A DNA stretch of 64,000 bases from Serpula lacrymans var. lacrymans S7.9 (Eukaryota; Basidiomycota; Agaricomycetes; Boletales; Serpulaceae). The notes under the pieces are model-generated. The model searched no databases. It had not been told where the DNA came from and was given only the letters and a program-made list of their open reading frames with translations. The position numbers and the translations under genes are program-made. The DNA lies in assembly GCF_000218685.1 (NCBI RefSeq), contig NW_006763304.1:405349-469348 (forward strand), given 5' to 3'. Position 1 is the first letter of the stretch, and each line of letters begins with the position of its first letter. This document shows, in pieces, positions 45,791 to 56,445 of this stretch.

Positions 45791-47989
45791 ATGATTTCTG
45801 GAGTAATACTATCCGAGCAGTATTCTCGGCCACCTTCGCGAGCACTATTCATCAAGGACAATCTGCTCGGCGGGGGTCGCAAGTTTGCCAGGACAATTAA
45901 GGAGCGCTTTGCTCGAAGTGCTTCGTTGTCAACCTTTCCTGCTCAAGAGGCTCTTTCGACGCTCGCTACTTCCACTCCCGAAGCAGAGAGACCTGACAGT
46001 ATAACTGTAGACCCAATCTCTGTACAGAGAACACTCATGAATGCCACCAATAGATCCATCGACTCATTGGCCGCAGAACACATCCTGTGCCCACTATGTC
46101 AGACGTCCATCGATTCCTCCCGCCTTCTTCATAACCCATCTCGGGGTTCAGAAGACTTCCGTCACTACTCTGATTGCGCAACACTTGAAGCATCAGTGTC
46201 GGATGGAGGATGCCACCTCTGTTCCCTGTTCCTTGGAAAGGTTAGGCAGCAGCAGCAGCAGCCAATAACTGGACCTATTACTGTCACACTTCAAGTGTCG
46301 CGTTCAATTGGGATAACTCTGGTGGTTGGGGGGGAAACTGGTAACCAGAGAATAGGTGATCTCGCTGTTGTCCCAGTCGATGACGTGGAGAACCCCATTA
46401 CCTCCACATCCACTAGTGCAAAATTCACGTTTCCAAATGAAAGCAGTTCCGAACATGCACGGATTGCAAAGTCGTTGGCTTCGGAAGCGTCATTCTTTCT
46501 CGCTCGGGAGTGGTTGAAACAGTGTCTGCAGAAGCACCATAAGTGCATGGAGGCAGCCAGTGCAACACGGATAAGGACTGGTCCCAGTCGGCTTATTGAT
46601 GTCGGGGGTGATGATGGGGCAGAACCCCGGGTTGTAATAACCCAGGGACTGAGTGAGACAGAGCCAGAGTACCTGACACTCAGTCACTGCTGGGGTGGGG
46701 CCAATATTCTTCGACTTCTTGTAGAGAATATCAGTAGGCTAACGGCAGGAATACCGTTGTCTACCCTGCCAAAAACGTTTCAGGATGCAATTATCATTAC
46801 ACGACGTTTGGGGTGCGCATCTTATTCTCTTCTGCCTGGGCTGCGATTCTAATGAGTACATATCAGGTATCAATACCTCTGGATTGATTCCCTCTGCATA
46901 ATCCAAAACTCCCCCTTTGACTGGCGCTCCGAATCCATAATCATGGGCGAAATATATGCTAATTCCACCTGCACCATTGCCGCCCTCACTGCACGCAACT
47001 CCCATGAGGGCTGCTTCTTTGATCACGCCCGGAACCCGCTTTTTTTCCGACCGTGTCGTATTCTGGATCGTTGGTATGTCGAAGGCAACTCCAATGTTGG
47101 CATTGATTTGCGGACAGGACTATCGCCACTTCCGCTTCACACGCGTGCATGGGTCGTTCAGGAACGGATACTTGCTCCTAGGACACTTTACTATGGCTCT
47201 ACGGGGCTTGCATGGGAATGTGTAGAGTGTTCGGCGACAGAAGCATTACCGGGTGGGGAGGTGAGCAGATTTTCGCCCAAAGCGTCTTTCTTCGGCATAC
47301 AACAGCAATCCGACAAGGAGAAATACAACGCCTGGACAGATATCCAAATCTCATATACACGGTGTCTCTTGACGCGGTTTGATGACAGGTTGGTGGCGAT
47401 ATTGGGTGTGATAAAGCGGATTGAGATGTTGACGGGGTGGACAAATGTGTGGGGCATGTGGAGGGAGAGATTATTGATGGATATGCTATGGTTTGTGGAG
47501 GAGCCGACAAGGGGGAGACCGGAGACTGATGTATATTTGGCGCCAACTTGGTCATGGGCGGGGATCGAGGGGAGAGTGATGATGGCGACCGGATCTGAGG
47601 AACAAAGGAGGTGGACAGCAGAGGTCGTCGAGGTCGGGTCACTTGGGGAACGAGGATACGTTCGGCTTAAGGGAATGATGAAGAAAGTGAAATGTACCGC
47701 TGAGTGGCAGTTGAACCCTGGTATCGAAATGCCAGCGCCAAAATGGGAGGAGGTAGACTGGGATCCGGATGTGGTACCGACAGCGGACGACATGGGGAAG
47801 GACATGTGGTGCATATTGATTGCAAGGCTGCCGGAGTATCTTGGAAGGGGTGAAGCGTTTGACACCGGATTGGTGGTAGCTCTGAAGGGAGGGGAATGGG
47901 TACGGATTGGGATATTTAGACAGCTGCGGGAGGGGAGTGCCTTGTTCCCTGAGAATGTGGCAGATGTTACTGAAGTGGTGATTGTATGA
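45791..47989 (+). CDS. HET-domain (heterokaryon incompatibility) protein
   Basis: Two exons (45791-46812 and 46867-47989) encode about 714 aa. The N-terminus contains a Cys-rich module (HILCPLCQTSIDSSRLLHNP, GGCHLCSLFLGKV). The HET domain follows: EYLTLSHCWGG, PLSTLPKTFQDAIIITRRLG, then across the intron YQYLWIDSLCIIQ, EIYANSTCTIAALTA, and HTRAWVVQERILAPRTLYYG with WECVECSATEALPGG. The rest includes YLAPTWSWAGIEGR, the usual end of the module. HET domains trigger cell death after non-self fusion in ascomycetes; in mushrooms they are numerous and their roles mostly unknown. The start at 45791 (MISGVILSEQYSRPPSRAL) is a choice among several in-frame ATGs; one at 46037 would still keep the HET domain. 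Confidence 0.88.
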
Positions 47990-48735
47990 GAAGAGTGTGA
48001 GATACATACTCTGATGACACGATCGATGATGTGTAGGCCAATGAAAGTTGTAGGTGCTGATCACTCACATGCCTGTGTTCGCCCCGGGGCGGTTCCAGAT
48101 AGTGGCCCGGACTTGACTGTTTTTTCTGTTTTCAAGATACTAACTAAGCTTTAGGGAAAATCGTCGCACCACCTGATCTTTCGAGGTGAGCATAGCCTGT
48201 AGGTTTTAGATGTTTATGTTGTTTAACATAATTACTGCATTAGCTGCAGATTCGCTATAGATGGAATAACTCAGCAGATACGGGCCTTTATATACATGCG
48301 CCTTATATCTACATGTCAAAGTTTGTCAACCTTCCTTCAGAGATTTCCTTTCTGCCTCAACCATTCAGAAGTCGAGTTTTGATGGGGTTAGAGGGTCGGC
48401 CAGTGAGTTTCTTGGAATAGGCTAAAAATGGCAAAACTAATGGGATAGTGTTCATATGATCGTAGCTTTTTGTCGAAGGTCAGAAATGGCATTCTGCATC
48501 AAATGTGTCGTTCTCACGTATGGATATGATGTTTTGAAGAGTTGTAGATTTCAGGGCAGGATAACCCGTTGGCGTCAAGCGGAAGCCGGCCCCTTCTCCT
48601 GAGAGAAGATGCTTTTGTACACCATCTCGTGACCTCTCCTAGGGTGTTATTCCTGCTTTGCCTGTTCGGTTCACTCTCCGGTTCCCCTACAAAATGATCT
48701 ACAAGTGAAACAAGTCATCTTCTAATACATTGACC
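47990..48735. other. Intergenic, nothing recognised
   Basis: 746 bp between the HET gene and the first MFS gene, both plus strand. It contains terminator and promoter sequence by position only; no RNA gene or repeat is clear. Confidence 0.45.
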
Positions 48736-50723
48736 ATGTCGTTTTCGGAAAAGGAAAAGTTCGAACCTCGACACCTCGAGTCTCAAGGTCATATTGATGA
48801 AGAGGATAACGATTCAGATGCAGAGTTTGGGGGCCCCGAAGCTCGTAAGGAGCTCGAGAGGAAATTCATCATGAAACTCGACATACGTATGTCAATCCTC
48901 GTGGTGATTTACATACTGAATTATGTGAGCTGTCTCTCCGACGCATATGGGGGCTATTCGTGCTCAAGGCTTACTTGAACTCTACTAGATCGATAGAAAT
49001 AACGCGGGGTTTGTGCAGTGCCCAAAGTTACATTCCATAAAACCACTTATAACCATTATTGCAGTGCGGCACGATTACGCGGCTTTCAAACCGATCTTAA
49101 TCTTCAAGGTCAGGAGTTTGCGACAATCCTTTCCATCCTGTATGTAGGATATGTAATCATGCAAGTTCCATCGTAAGGCAGTTTTATCTTATAATTTTTA
49201 AGTTCTGTTGACATTGTACCATATGGATTGTAGGAATATGTTTCTGAATTGGATTGGTAAACCGTCCATTTACCTACCTGTGTGTATGATAGTCTGGGGA
49301 GTCATATCTATCTTGACTGGTCAGTTGTTGGCTCCTTCCACGTACCACTTCAATCATTATTCATCATATCGATGGTTTTGCCAGGTGTTACCAAGAAGTG
49401 TGTTCGTTGCAAGAGTGTTAATTAATCGTAACTGATGTCGTGCTGTAGCTTTGTGGGTGCCCTGCTTACGCGCTTTTTCCTCGGTTTTGTGGAAGCGGCC
49501 TTTTTCCCCGGCTCTTTATTTCTGATCTCGAAATGGTACAAGCGAAAGGAGGTTGGACTTCGAACAGCTCTACTGTATTGTGGAAATATCATTAGCAATG
49601 CCTTCGGTGCTCTCGTCGCTTCTGGGATACTAGATGGTATGCAAGGTAAGTTAGGGGACGCTGCATGGAGGTATGTCAAGCTGTTGCTGTAGATCACTGT
49701 CAACCGTAACTCTGCGATCATGCACAGATGGTTGTTCTACATCGAAGGGAGTCTCACTGTCTTCGTCGCTATATGCGCCATCTTCATTCTTCCCGATTTT
49801 CCTCGCAACACTAGTTGGCTGACCCCACAAGAACGTCGCCTTGCTATTAAACGCATGGAAGAGGACTTAGTAAACAGTGATCCTGAAGGAGAGGCTAGCC
49901 AAGCAAACGGGCTTAAGTTGGCGCTCACAGACTGGAAAGTATGGTGGTTTGCGTTTGCATTGTGCTTGCAGATCGTTGCCGTGAGCTTTAACATGTTCTT
50001 CCCGACTCTAAGCGCAACAATGGGTTTTAATCCCACTGTTACGTTGTTGCTTTGTGCTCCACCTTTTTTAGCTACTGCGATATTTGCATTCTTCTTTTCA
50101 AGGCGAGATTTATATGACATCAATTCATATTCTTACTCATTATATCTCCTAGGCATTCCGATAGGGTAGGGAGAAGATTTGAATATATCGTGGGCTCCGA
50201 AATTGTTGGCATAATCGGATTTATCATTGCAATGTCTACTATGAATACTGCAGCCCGATATGTCTCCTTGTAAGTATCCAATTTAGTTCAGCTGTGTTTT
50301 CATCGTTGAGCTTTGGATAGGTTCCTGATGGCTCAATCTTATGCTGGCTTAATTGTATTCTACGCATGGATGAGCAATTCCTTCCCTTGGCCATCGTCAA
50401 AACGGGCTGTTTCCATTGCGTTTATCAATGCATTTTCACAGCTGGGTAATATTGCTGGCTCGTGAGTGTTTTTTTAGTTACTTCTATCTTGATTTGGGCC
50501 CTGCTGTGTCCTCGTGATAACACTGGGTGTCAACAGGTATATTTGGCCTTCGAACTGGGGCCCGTCATACCGCTACTCATACGGCATCTGTATTGCAACA
50601 TCAGGCTTGAGTATCATCATGTGCTGGATATTCAGAGAACATCTCTCTTCCCTCAACAAAAAGATGGCTTCGGAGGAACAAGCGAGAGGTGCAACGAGAA
50701 AGGGCTTCCGGTACCTCCTATAG
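48736..50723 (+). CDS. MFS anion:cation symporter, array copy 1
   Basis: A 12-TM major-facilitator protein of the fungal ACS family (Dal5/Tna1/Vht1-like), which imports organic anions such as nicotinate, allantoate or pantothenate. Start MSFSEKEKFEPRHLE at 48736. Exons give KLDIRMSILVVIYILNYIDR, AARLRGFQTDLNLQGQEF, SILYVGYVIMQVPSNMFLNW, IGKPSIYLPVCMIVWGVISI, LLTRFFLGFVEAAFFPGSLF, SKWYKRKEVGLRTALLYCGN, WLFYIEGSLTVFVAICAIFI, and KLALTDWKVWWFAFALCLQI. The last exon is YIWPSNWGPSYRYSYGICIA through GFRYLL. All intron donors seen here are GT. It is the most divergent of the four tandem copies. Confidence 0.88.
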
Positions 50724-51041
50724 TGGAGAACTAGTGGAGTCGGACTCAGATACTGTTCCAATGAGCTAATAGTGATTGCTATTGTGTACGTCGTATTGAC
50801 TTTGTTACTCTATCTATGTTGAGAAAATGCTTCCGGTTTGACGAGATCTAGATCTGTTCCACAGTCCCCGCTGCTTCCTTTGCCTTCTCCACTCACTTCC
50901 TCCGTGTTCTTGTGACCTGCCGGGCGTCTGACGCTCAATTCTCGATTGACCGAATAGGGCTTCCTTTGGACTCAAGTACCTGGCATATAGATATCTACCA
51001 GGAGAGCCGATGCTAGTACTTCAGTTCACCTATCTGCTATA

Positions 51042-53017
51042 ATGTCCTCAAACTTGTATGATCCCGAAGCAAAGGCTGGCTCGGTTCATGAAATCGAAAT
51101 CAAAGGTACTAATGATGTCAACAACGTGCTTTCTGACAGCGAAGACAGAAAAGGCCACTCTGACAGAACCTCACTGGAGAAGAAATTTCTAAGGAAGCTT
51201 GATATACGCATGTCAGTGCTGGTGTTGATCTACATATTAAACTATGTGAGTTTCATAAGAGTTATGTGAGGACCTAGTTTTATCACCTTTTCTCAGATAG
51301 ATAGAACGAACACAAGGTATGGTCCTCACCATTGTGTGTCTTTGTAGCCGCCTTCATTATACCATACATAGCTCGGCACGTCTACAAGGTTTCGAACAAG
51401 ACCTACATCTTCAAGGGCAGCAATTCTCGACTATCATGTCTATCTTATTTGTCGGGTATATTATCATGCAGGTCCCATCGTGAGTCTTGTGGATATATGC
51501 CAATTCCTACTAAATGATACTTGATGTGATACCAGGAACATGTTTCTGAACTGGATGGGTCGTCCGTCAATCTATTTACCTGCTTGCATGAGTATCTGGG
51601 GAGTCATCTCCATACTGACAGGTTAGTTATATGTTTTATTGGAAGACAACACAGCCAATAAAGTCGATCTAAATTTTAGGAGTCACCGAAAAGTATAACA
51701 TTGAAATTCATCAACGCCAAGTTGTATTCTGACTCGATCATTTCTGTTCTTAGTTTCGTGGGAGCACTTCTAACCCGATTTTTTATCGGTTTTGTTGAAG
51801 CGGCTTTTTTCCCGGGAGCGTTGTTCTTGATATCTCGCTGGTATAAACGTGACGAAGTCGGACTCAGGACCTCAATTTTATATTGCGGCAGTCTCATCAG
51901 CAACGGCTTTGGCGCACTTATTGCATCTGGGATCTTAGCAGACATGCAAGGTAAACTTGGGCATGCTGCATGGCGGTAAGTCTAACAGTCTTCCGCCTGC
52001 ACCAGTTGAATGATCAGAATTTTGGCAGATGGCTCTTTTACATCGAGGGCAGCATCACTATATTTGTGGCTATCTGTGCGATGTTTATTCTTCCTGACTT
52101 CCCCGAAAACACTCGCTGGTTGACTCCAGAGGAAAGACAGCTTGCCATCACACGTCTCCAGGAGGATGTTGCGAAAAGCTCCTTAGATATAGACCTGAAT
52201 GTTTATGTTTCGCCGTTGCAAGGTCTCTGGATGGGCTTAACGGACTGGAGGATGTGGTGGTTTGCTGCAGCAGCAGTATTTCAGTTGCTAGCCCAGTCTT
52301 TCTACATCTTTTTCCCTACACTCAGTGCAACAATGGGATATGGTACCACAATTTCCTTATTGTTGTGTGCGCCACCATGGGTGTTCTCCGCCTTGCTTGC
52401 GTTCGTTGTATCACGGTATGTGTTCGTCAAATCTATCTCACTCCCAAATTGATCTCGATGATAGCTATTCCGACAAAACCAAACAACGTTTTATCTTCAT
52501 CGCGGTGTCTGAAGTGTTCGGCATCGTGGGATTTATCATATCAATCTGCACAATGCACATCGCGGCAAGATATATTTCCCTGTCAGTTTGGTCACCCTTT
52601 AAATCAATGCCAAAACTCATGATTGGTGTTTCAGCTTTCTTATGGCGCAAACATATGCTGGTCTCATCGTGTTCTATGCTTGGATGAGTAATACATTCCC
52701 CTGGCCTCCTGCTAAGCGTGCGGTTTGCCTTGGATTTATGAATGGCTTTTCACAAATAGGAAACATTTCTGGGTCGTAAGTTAGTGTAAATCTTTCACGG
52801 TCTACTTACGATGATATTATTTTTGCATAGATACATATGGCCTTCCACATGGGGCCCAACGTACCGCTACTCGTACGCTATATGCATTGTCGCTGCAGTG
52901 GTATTCGCCGTCATGTGTTATGTGATGAGCGCGCATCTCATCTCCCTCAATAAGAAAATAGAGAAAGAGGAAGAAGACAACGGAGTGCTGACACCTGGAT
53001 TTAGGTACTTGGTTTGA
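51042..53017 (+). CDS. MFS anion:cation symporter, array copy 2
   Basis: ACS-family transporter with the same exon pattern as its neighbours. The ATG at 51042 gives MSSNLYDPEAKAGSVHEIEI and a longer acidic N-terminus than in the others. Then come KLDIRMSVLVLIYILNYIDR, ARLQGFEQDLHLQGQQFSTI, GYIIMQVPSNMFLNWMGRPS, LLTRFFIGFVEAAFFPGALF, WLFYIEGSITIFVAICAMFI, the conserved LPDFPENTRWLTPEERQLAI, GLTDWRMWWFAAAAVFQLLA and FFPTLSATMGYGTTISLLLC. The C-terminus is YIWPSTWGPTYRYSYAICIV to GFRYLV. The donor after the W(R) codon near 51976 is GTAAGT, unlike copies 3 and 4. No disabling change is visible. Confidence 0.88.
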
Positions 53018-53672
53018 CGAAGTAGCGCCAGATTTTATGCAATTAGTAAGTGAATGTATAGGCTGGAACATGTACGAGTAGGCTACCTCCCACAACCTCT
53101 CTTTTGAGCCCTCTCAAGTCTCACGGTAGCGAAGGTTTTGAGAAAGGGACTTCGCAGTTCCTGTAGTCCTTTCAGGTCAAATGATCATCCGTTGTGGACT
53201 CCCTCCCCTCCCCCAACATCTGTTTACTGTTTTCGGTTGTCAATGTGGCTTAAGGACCCTAGATAATGGGAGGAAATTTTTTCCAAGAAATAGTATGACC
53301 GTCAAGGAGTGGGAAGGGTGGGGGGAACAAGCTCCAGTTTCCGCAAAAGTAAAAGCACTGCGGGGGTCGAGACCCAAATGTTATATTTTCAAGCCCAGTT
53401 GAGGGTGGAGATACGTACGTCGCATTGTATACTACTATCTAAGAATCACTTATCTCAAGTCTATGACAGTTCTATTTCTGACATTTGTCCTGAGGTTATC
53501 TACAGCACAACAGTTCTCCCGGCGTCTTTCTTTGGCATCCCAAATGTTCTCGTGACCCAGGTCTGACACTCTTTCCTGATATCAGACTGGCGTGGCTTCT
53601 TGACTAGTGCCCAGATTATAGGTACTTGCCAAGCAAAGCTAACGACGGAGCCTCGTCTTTTATGCTGTTTCA
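53018..53672. other. Upstream region of MFS copy 3, duplicated
   Basis: From about 53244 this gap matches the region before copy 4 (from about 56046). Shared stretches include GGCTTAAGGACC, CAAGGAGTGGGAAGG, CGTACGTCGCATTGTA and, just before the ATG, AGGTACTTGCCAAG with AAGCTAACGA. It therefore carries a duplicated promoter rather than separate sequence. Confidence 0.7.
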
Positions 53673-55674
53673 ATGCCTCCTAGTCCTTTTGACACAATGC
53701 CAATAGCTAATTCTTTACAAGGAGCCGAGGCCGGAGATCACAATGAATTACATGAACTACGAAGTGCATGTGAAAATGGCGTTATCCATATTGGTAGAGT
53801 ACAACCGGAGAAGAGATTAGTGAGGAAAATTGACATACGAATGTCGATATTAGCAGTGCTCTTTATTTTGAATTTTGTGAGTATTACCAGTGAACTTCGA
53901 GCGATTACCGCTCAACATTTTGCATCAGATAGACAAAACAAACATCAGGCGAGGCCATTTAACTGCGGTCTTTTATATGTATATGTGCTAACCCCTGCCG
54001 AAACAGTTCTGCACGACTTCAAGGCTTCCAGCAGGACTTACATCTTCAGGGACAGCAGTATCCAACCGTTTTGTCCGTTCTGTATGTTGGATATATTATC
54101 ATGCAAGTTCCATCGTGAGTCTCACTGGGTCTGAAGACGTATTCACTGCTGAACCACGCATGGGAATATTCGCAGAAATATGTTTTTGAACTGGCTTGGG
54201 CGCCCTTCGATCTATATACCCTCTTGCGTTGTTATCTGGGGCACTATCTCGATTCTTATAGGTTTGTGACATATTCCCCAGTCTTGCAGTGTTGAGTAAA
54301 ACTTACCGAAGTCGAGTGGTTCAGGAGTCACTGAAAAGTAATTGTACTCGCACCCAACAGTGCTAATATGCTGATTCCTGGGTAACTTTTATTCATAGCT
54401 ATATCGGTGTTCTTCTAGCACGATTTTTCCTTGGTACCGTCGAATCAGCTTTCTTTCCGGGAGCATTATTCATAATATCGTGTTGGTATAAACGTGACGA
54501 AATTGGACTTAGGACCTCCATACTCGATTGTGGCAGTCTTATCAGTAACGGTTTTGGTGCTCTTGCAGCTTCTGGAATCCTGAGCGGTATGCAAGGCAAA
54601 CTCGGACACTCTGCATGGAGGCAAGTCTGACCTCTTTTCCAACCATTTAAACCGATAAAGCATATTCCTGGCAGGTGGCTTTTCTATTTCGAGGGTAGCA
54701 TTACTATTTTTGTTGCTCTCTGCGCAATGCTTATTCTCCCTGACTTTCCTCACAACACTCGATGGCTTACTCCAGAAGAGAGGCAATTTGCTGTTTCGCG
54801 CTTGCAGGAGGACGTGGCAAAGGACTCTGTGAATGCAGAAGAAACTACTCATGTCTCACCTTTGAGAGGCCTCTGGTTGGCGGTCACAGACTGGAAGATG
54901 TGGTGGTTTACTATCGCAGCGACTTTTCAGATTCTGGCACAATCTTTCTCTATATTCTTCCCAACCCTCAGTGCAACGATGGGGTTTGACACAACCATCT
55001 CTTTACTATTGTGTGCGCCGCCATGGATTTGTGCAACATTTATCGTGTTCAGTATCTCACGGTATTTCCGTTCAGCTTTGTGTATATTGCCTTATATCAC
55101 TGAATCCTTGCACTAGCTACTCCGACCACACAAAGCGACGTTTTATCTTTATACTCGTGACAGAAACAATTAGCATCATTGGTTTTATCATCTCGATGTG
55201 CACAATGAACACTGTAGCAAGATACATATCTCTGTGAGTGCAAGTCATTGATGGGGCTACTCAAATATATTACTCAAATGACTTTTTTGTAGGTTTCTGA
55301 TGATTCATTCATTTGCTGGGGTTGTAGTTTTCTACACATGGATGAGCAACACGTTTCCTTGGTCCCCCGCTAAACGCGCCGTCTGTCTTGCGTTCATGAA
55401 TTCTATCTCTCAACTAGGCAATGTCTGTGGATCGTAAGCAGCCTGTTGTCTCTGCTGGTTTCTGAGTCTGACATCCCATATTTTCAGTTACGTATGGCCT
55501 TCGACATGGGGTCCATCATACCGCTACTCATATGCTATTTGTATCGCCTCGACAGTTTTGTTTATTATTATGTGCTGGGTTATGAGTATGCACCTCGCCA
55601 CTCTGAACAAGAAGATGGCGAAAGAGGAGGAGGAGCGTGGCGCTCTGACACCTGGCTTTAGATACTTGGTTTAA
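53673..55674 (+). CDS. MFS anion:cation symporter, array copy 3
   Basis: ACS-family transporter beginning MPPSPFDTMPIANSLQGAEA at 53673. Exons read KIDIRMSILAVLFILNFIDK, ARLQGFQQDLHLQGQQYPTV, MFLNWLGRPSIYIPSCVVIW, LLARFFLGTVESAFFPGALF, SCWYKRDEIGLRTSILDCGS, WLFYFEGSITIFVALCAMLI, LPDFPHNTRWLTPEERQFAV and FFPTLSATMGFDTTISLLLC. The C-terminus YVWPSTWGPSYRYSYAICIA leads to GALTPGFRYLV. Two introns start with GC, not GT: 53949-54006 (CAG|GCGAGG) and 54621-54674 (GAG|GCAAGT). Reading through either gives a stop soon after. An Asp replaces Tyr in the membrane motif SILDCGS, also in copy 4. Otherwise intact. Confidence 0.87.
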
Positions 55675-56445
55675 TTGAGCGGGCTCCTTACACCCTCTAT
55701 ATATACTATTGTTGACCGTCACAGTGGCTATATGTACTTCGTTTCACAAAATGTTCGTGCAAACAATGTCTACGCTGTTGTGGCTAAGACCTCAAGGCCT
55801 CATGATCAGCCACTTTATCTCATGGTTGATGCCAAAACATCCAGCTCATTGTTCTCAATAACGAACTTGGATTTCTTGCTCAATTTCAATGTTTTTGACT
55901 TATTTTTTATATTTTATATTTTTTTTTCAAAATTTGATATTATACAGGTAAGTAGAATATTTATATATGGTTAGAGAGGTACCATCGTGTCGTTTTTGGT
56001 GGTTGACACCAAAGGTGGGCTCCTATTGTCATTCGCATAAGAGTAAGTATGGCTTAAGGACCTTGCATGCCGGGAGAGAATCCCTTCCGAGAAATTGTAT
56101 GGCCGCCAAGGAGTGGGAAGGATGGAGAGGAACCGCCGTGGCAAACTTCACCGAGAAGCATTGTGGGGTGAAGATACGTACGTCGCATTGTACAATTACT
56201 CTTAAGAATTGCTTATCTCAAGTCGATGACAGTTATAGTTCTGAAATTCGTCATGACGTTATGCACAGCCGCGGCATTTCACAGTTTCTCCAATGTCTTC
56301 CTTTAGCACTGTGCATGTTCTCGTGACCCTGGTCTGGCGCTCTTCCTGGTATCAAGCTGACATGGCTCCTTGAATGGCGTGCCTACACAATAGGTACTTG
56401 CCAAGTGAAGCTAACGATTGAGTCTCGTCCTTTTTGCTTTTCTCC
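55675..56445. other. Upstream region of MFS copy 4, duplicated
   Basis: The first 370 bp hold an AT-rich stretch (T-rich near 55920) with no gene. From about 56046 the sequence is a diverged copy of the segment before MFS copy 3, including the motifs near the start codon. Confidence 0.7.

Noticed and set aside
47191..47865. 224-codon open frame on the minus strand
   Set aside because: It lies entirely antisense to the long second exon of the HET gene, whose product matches a known family. Composition (Ser/Pro/His-rich) is typical of a shadow frame.
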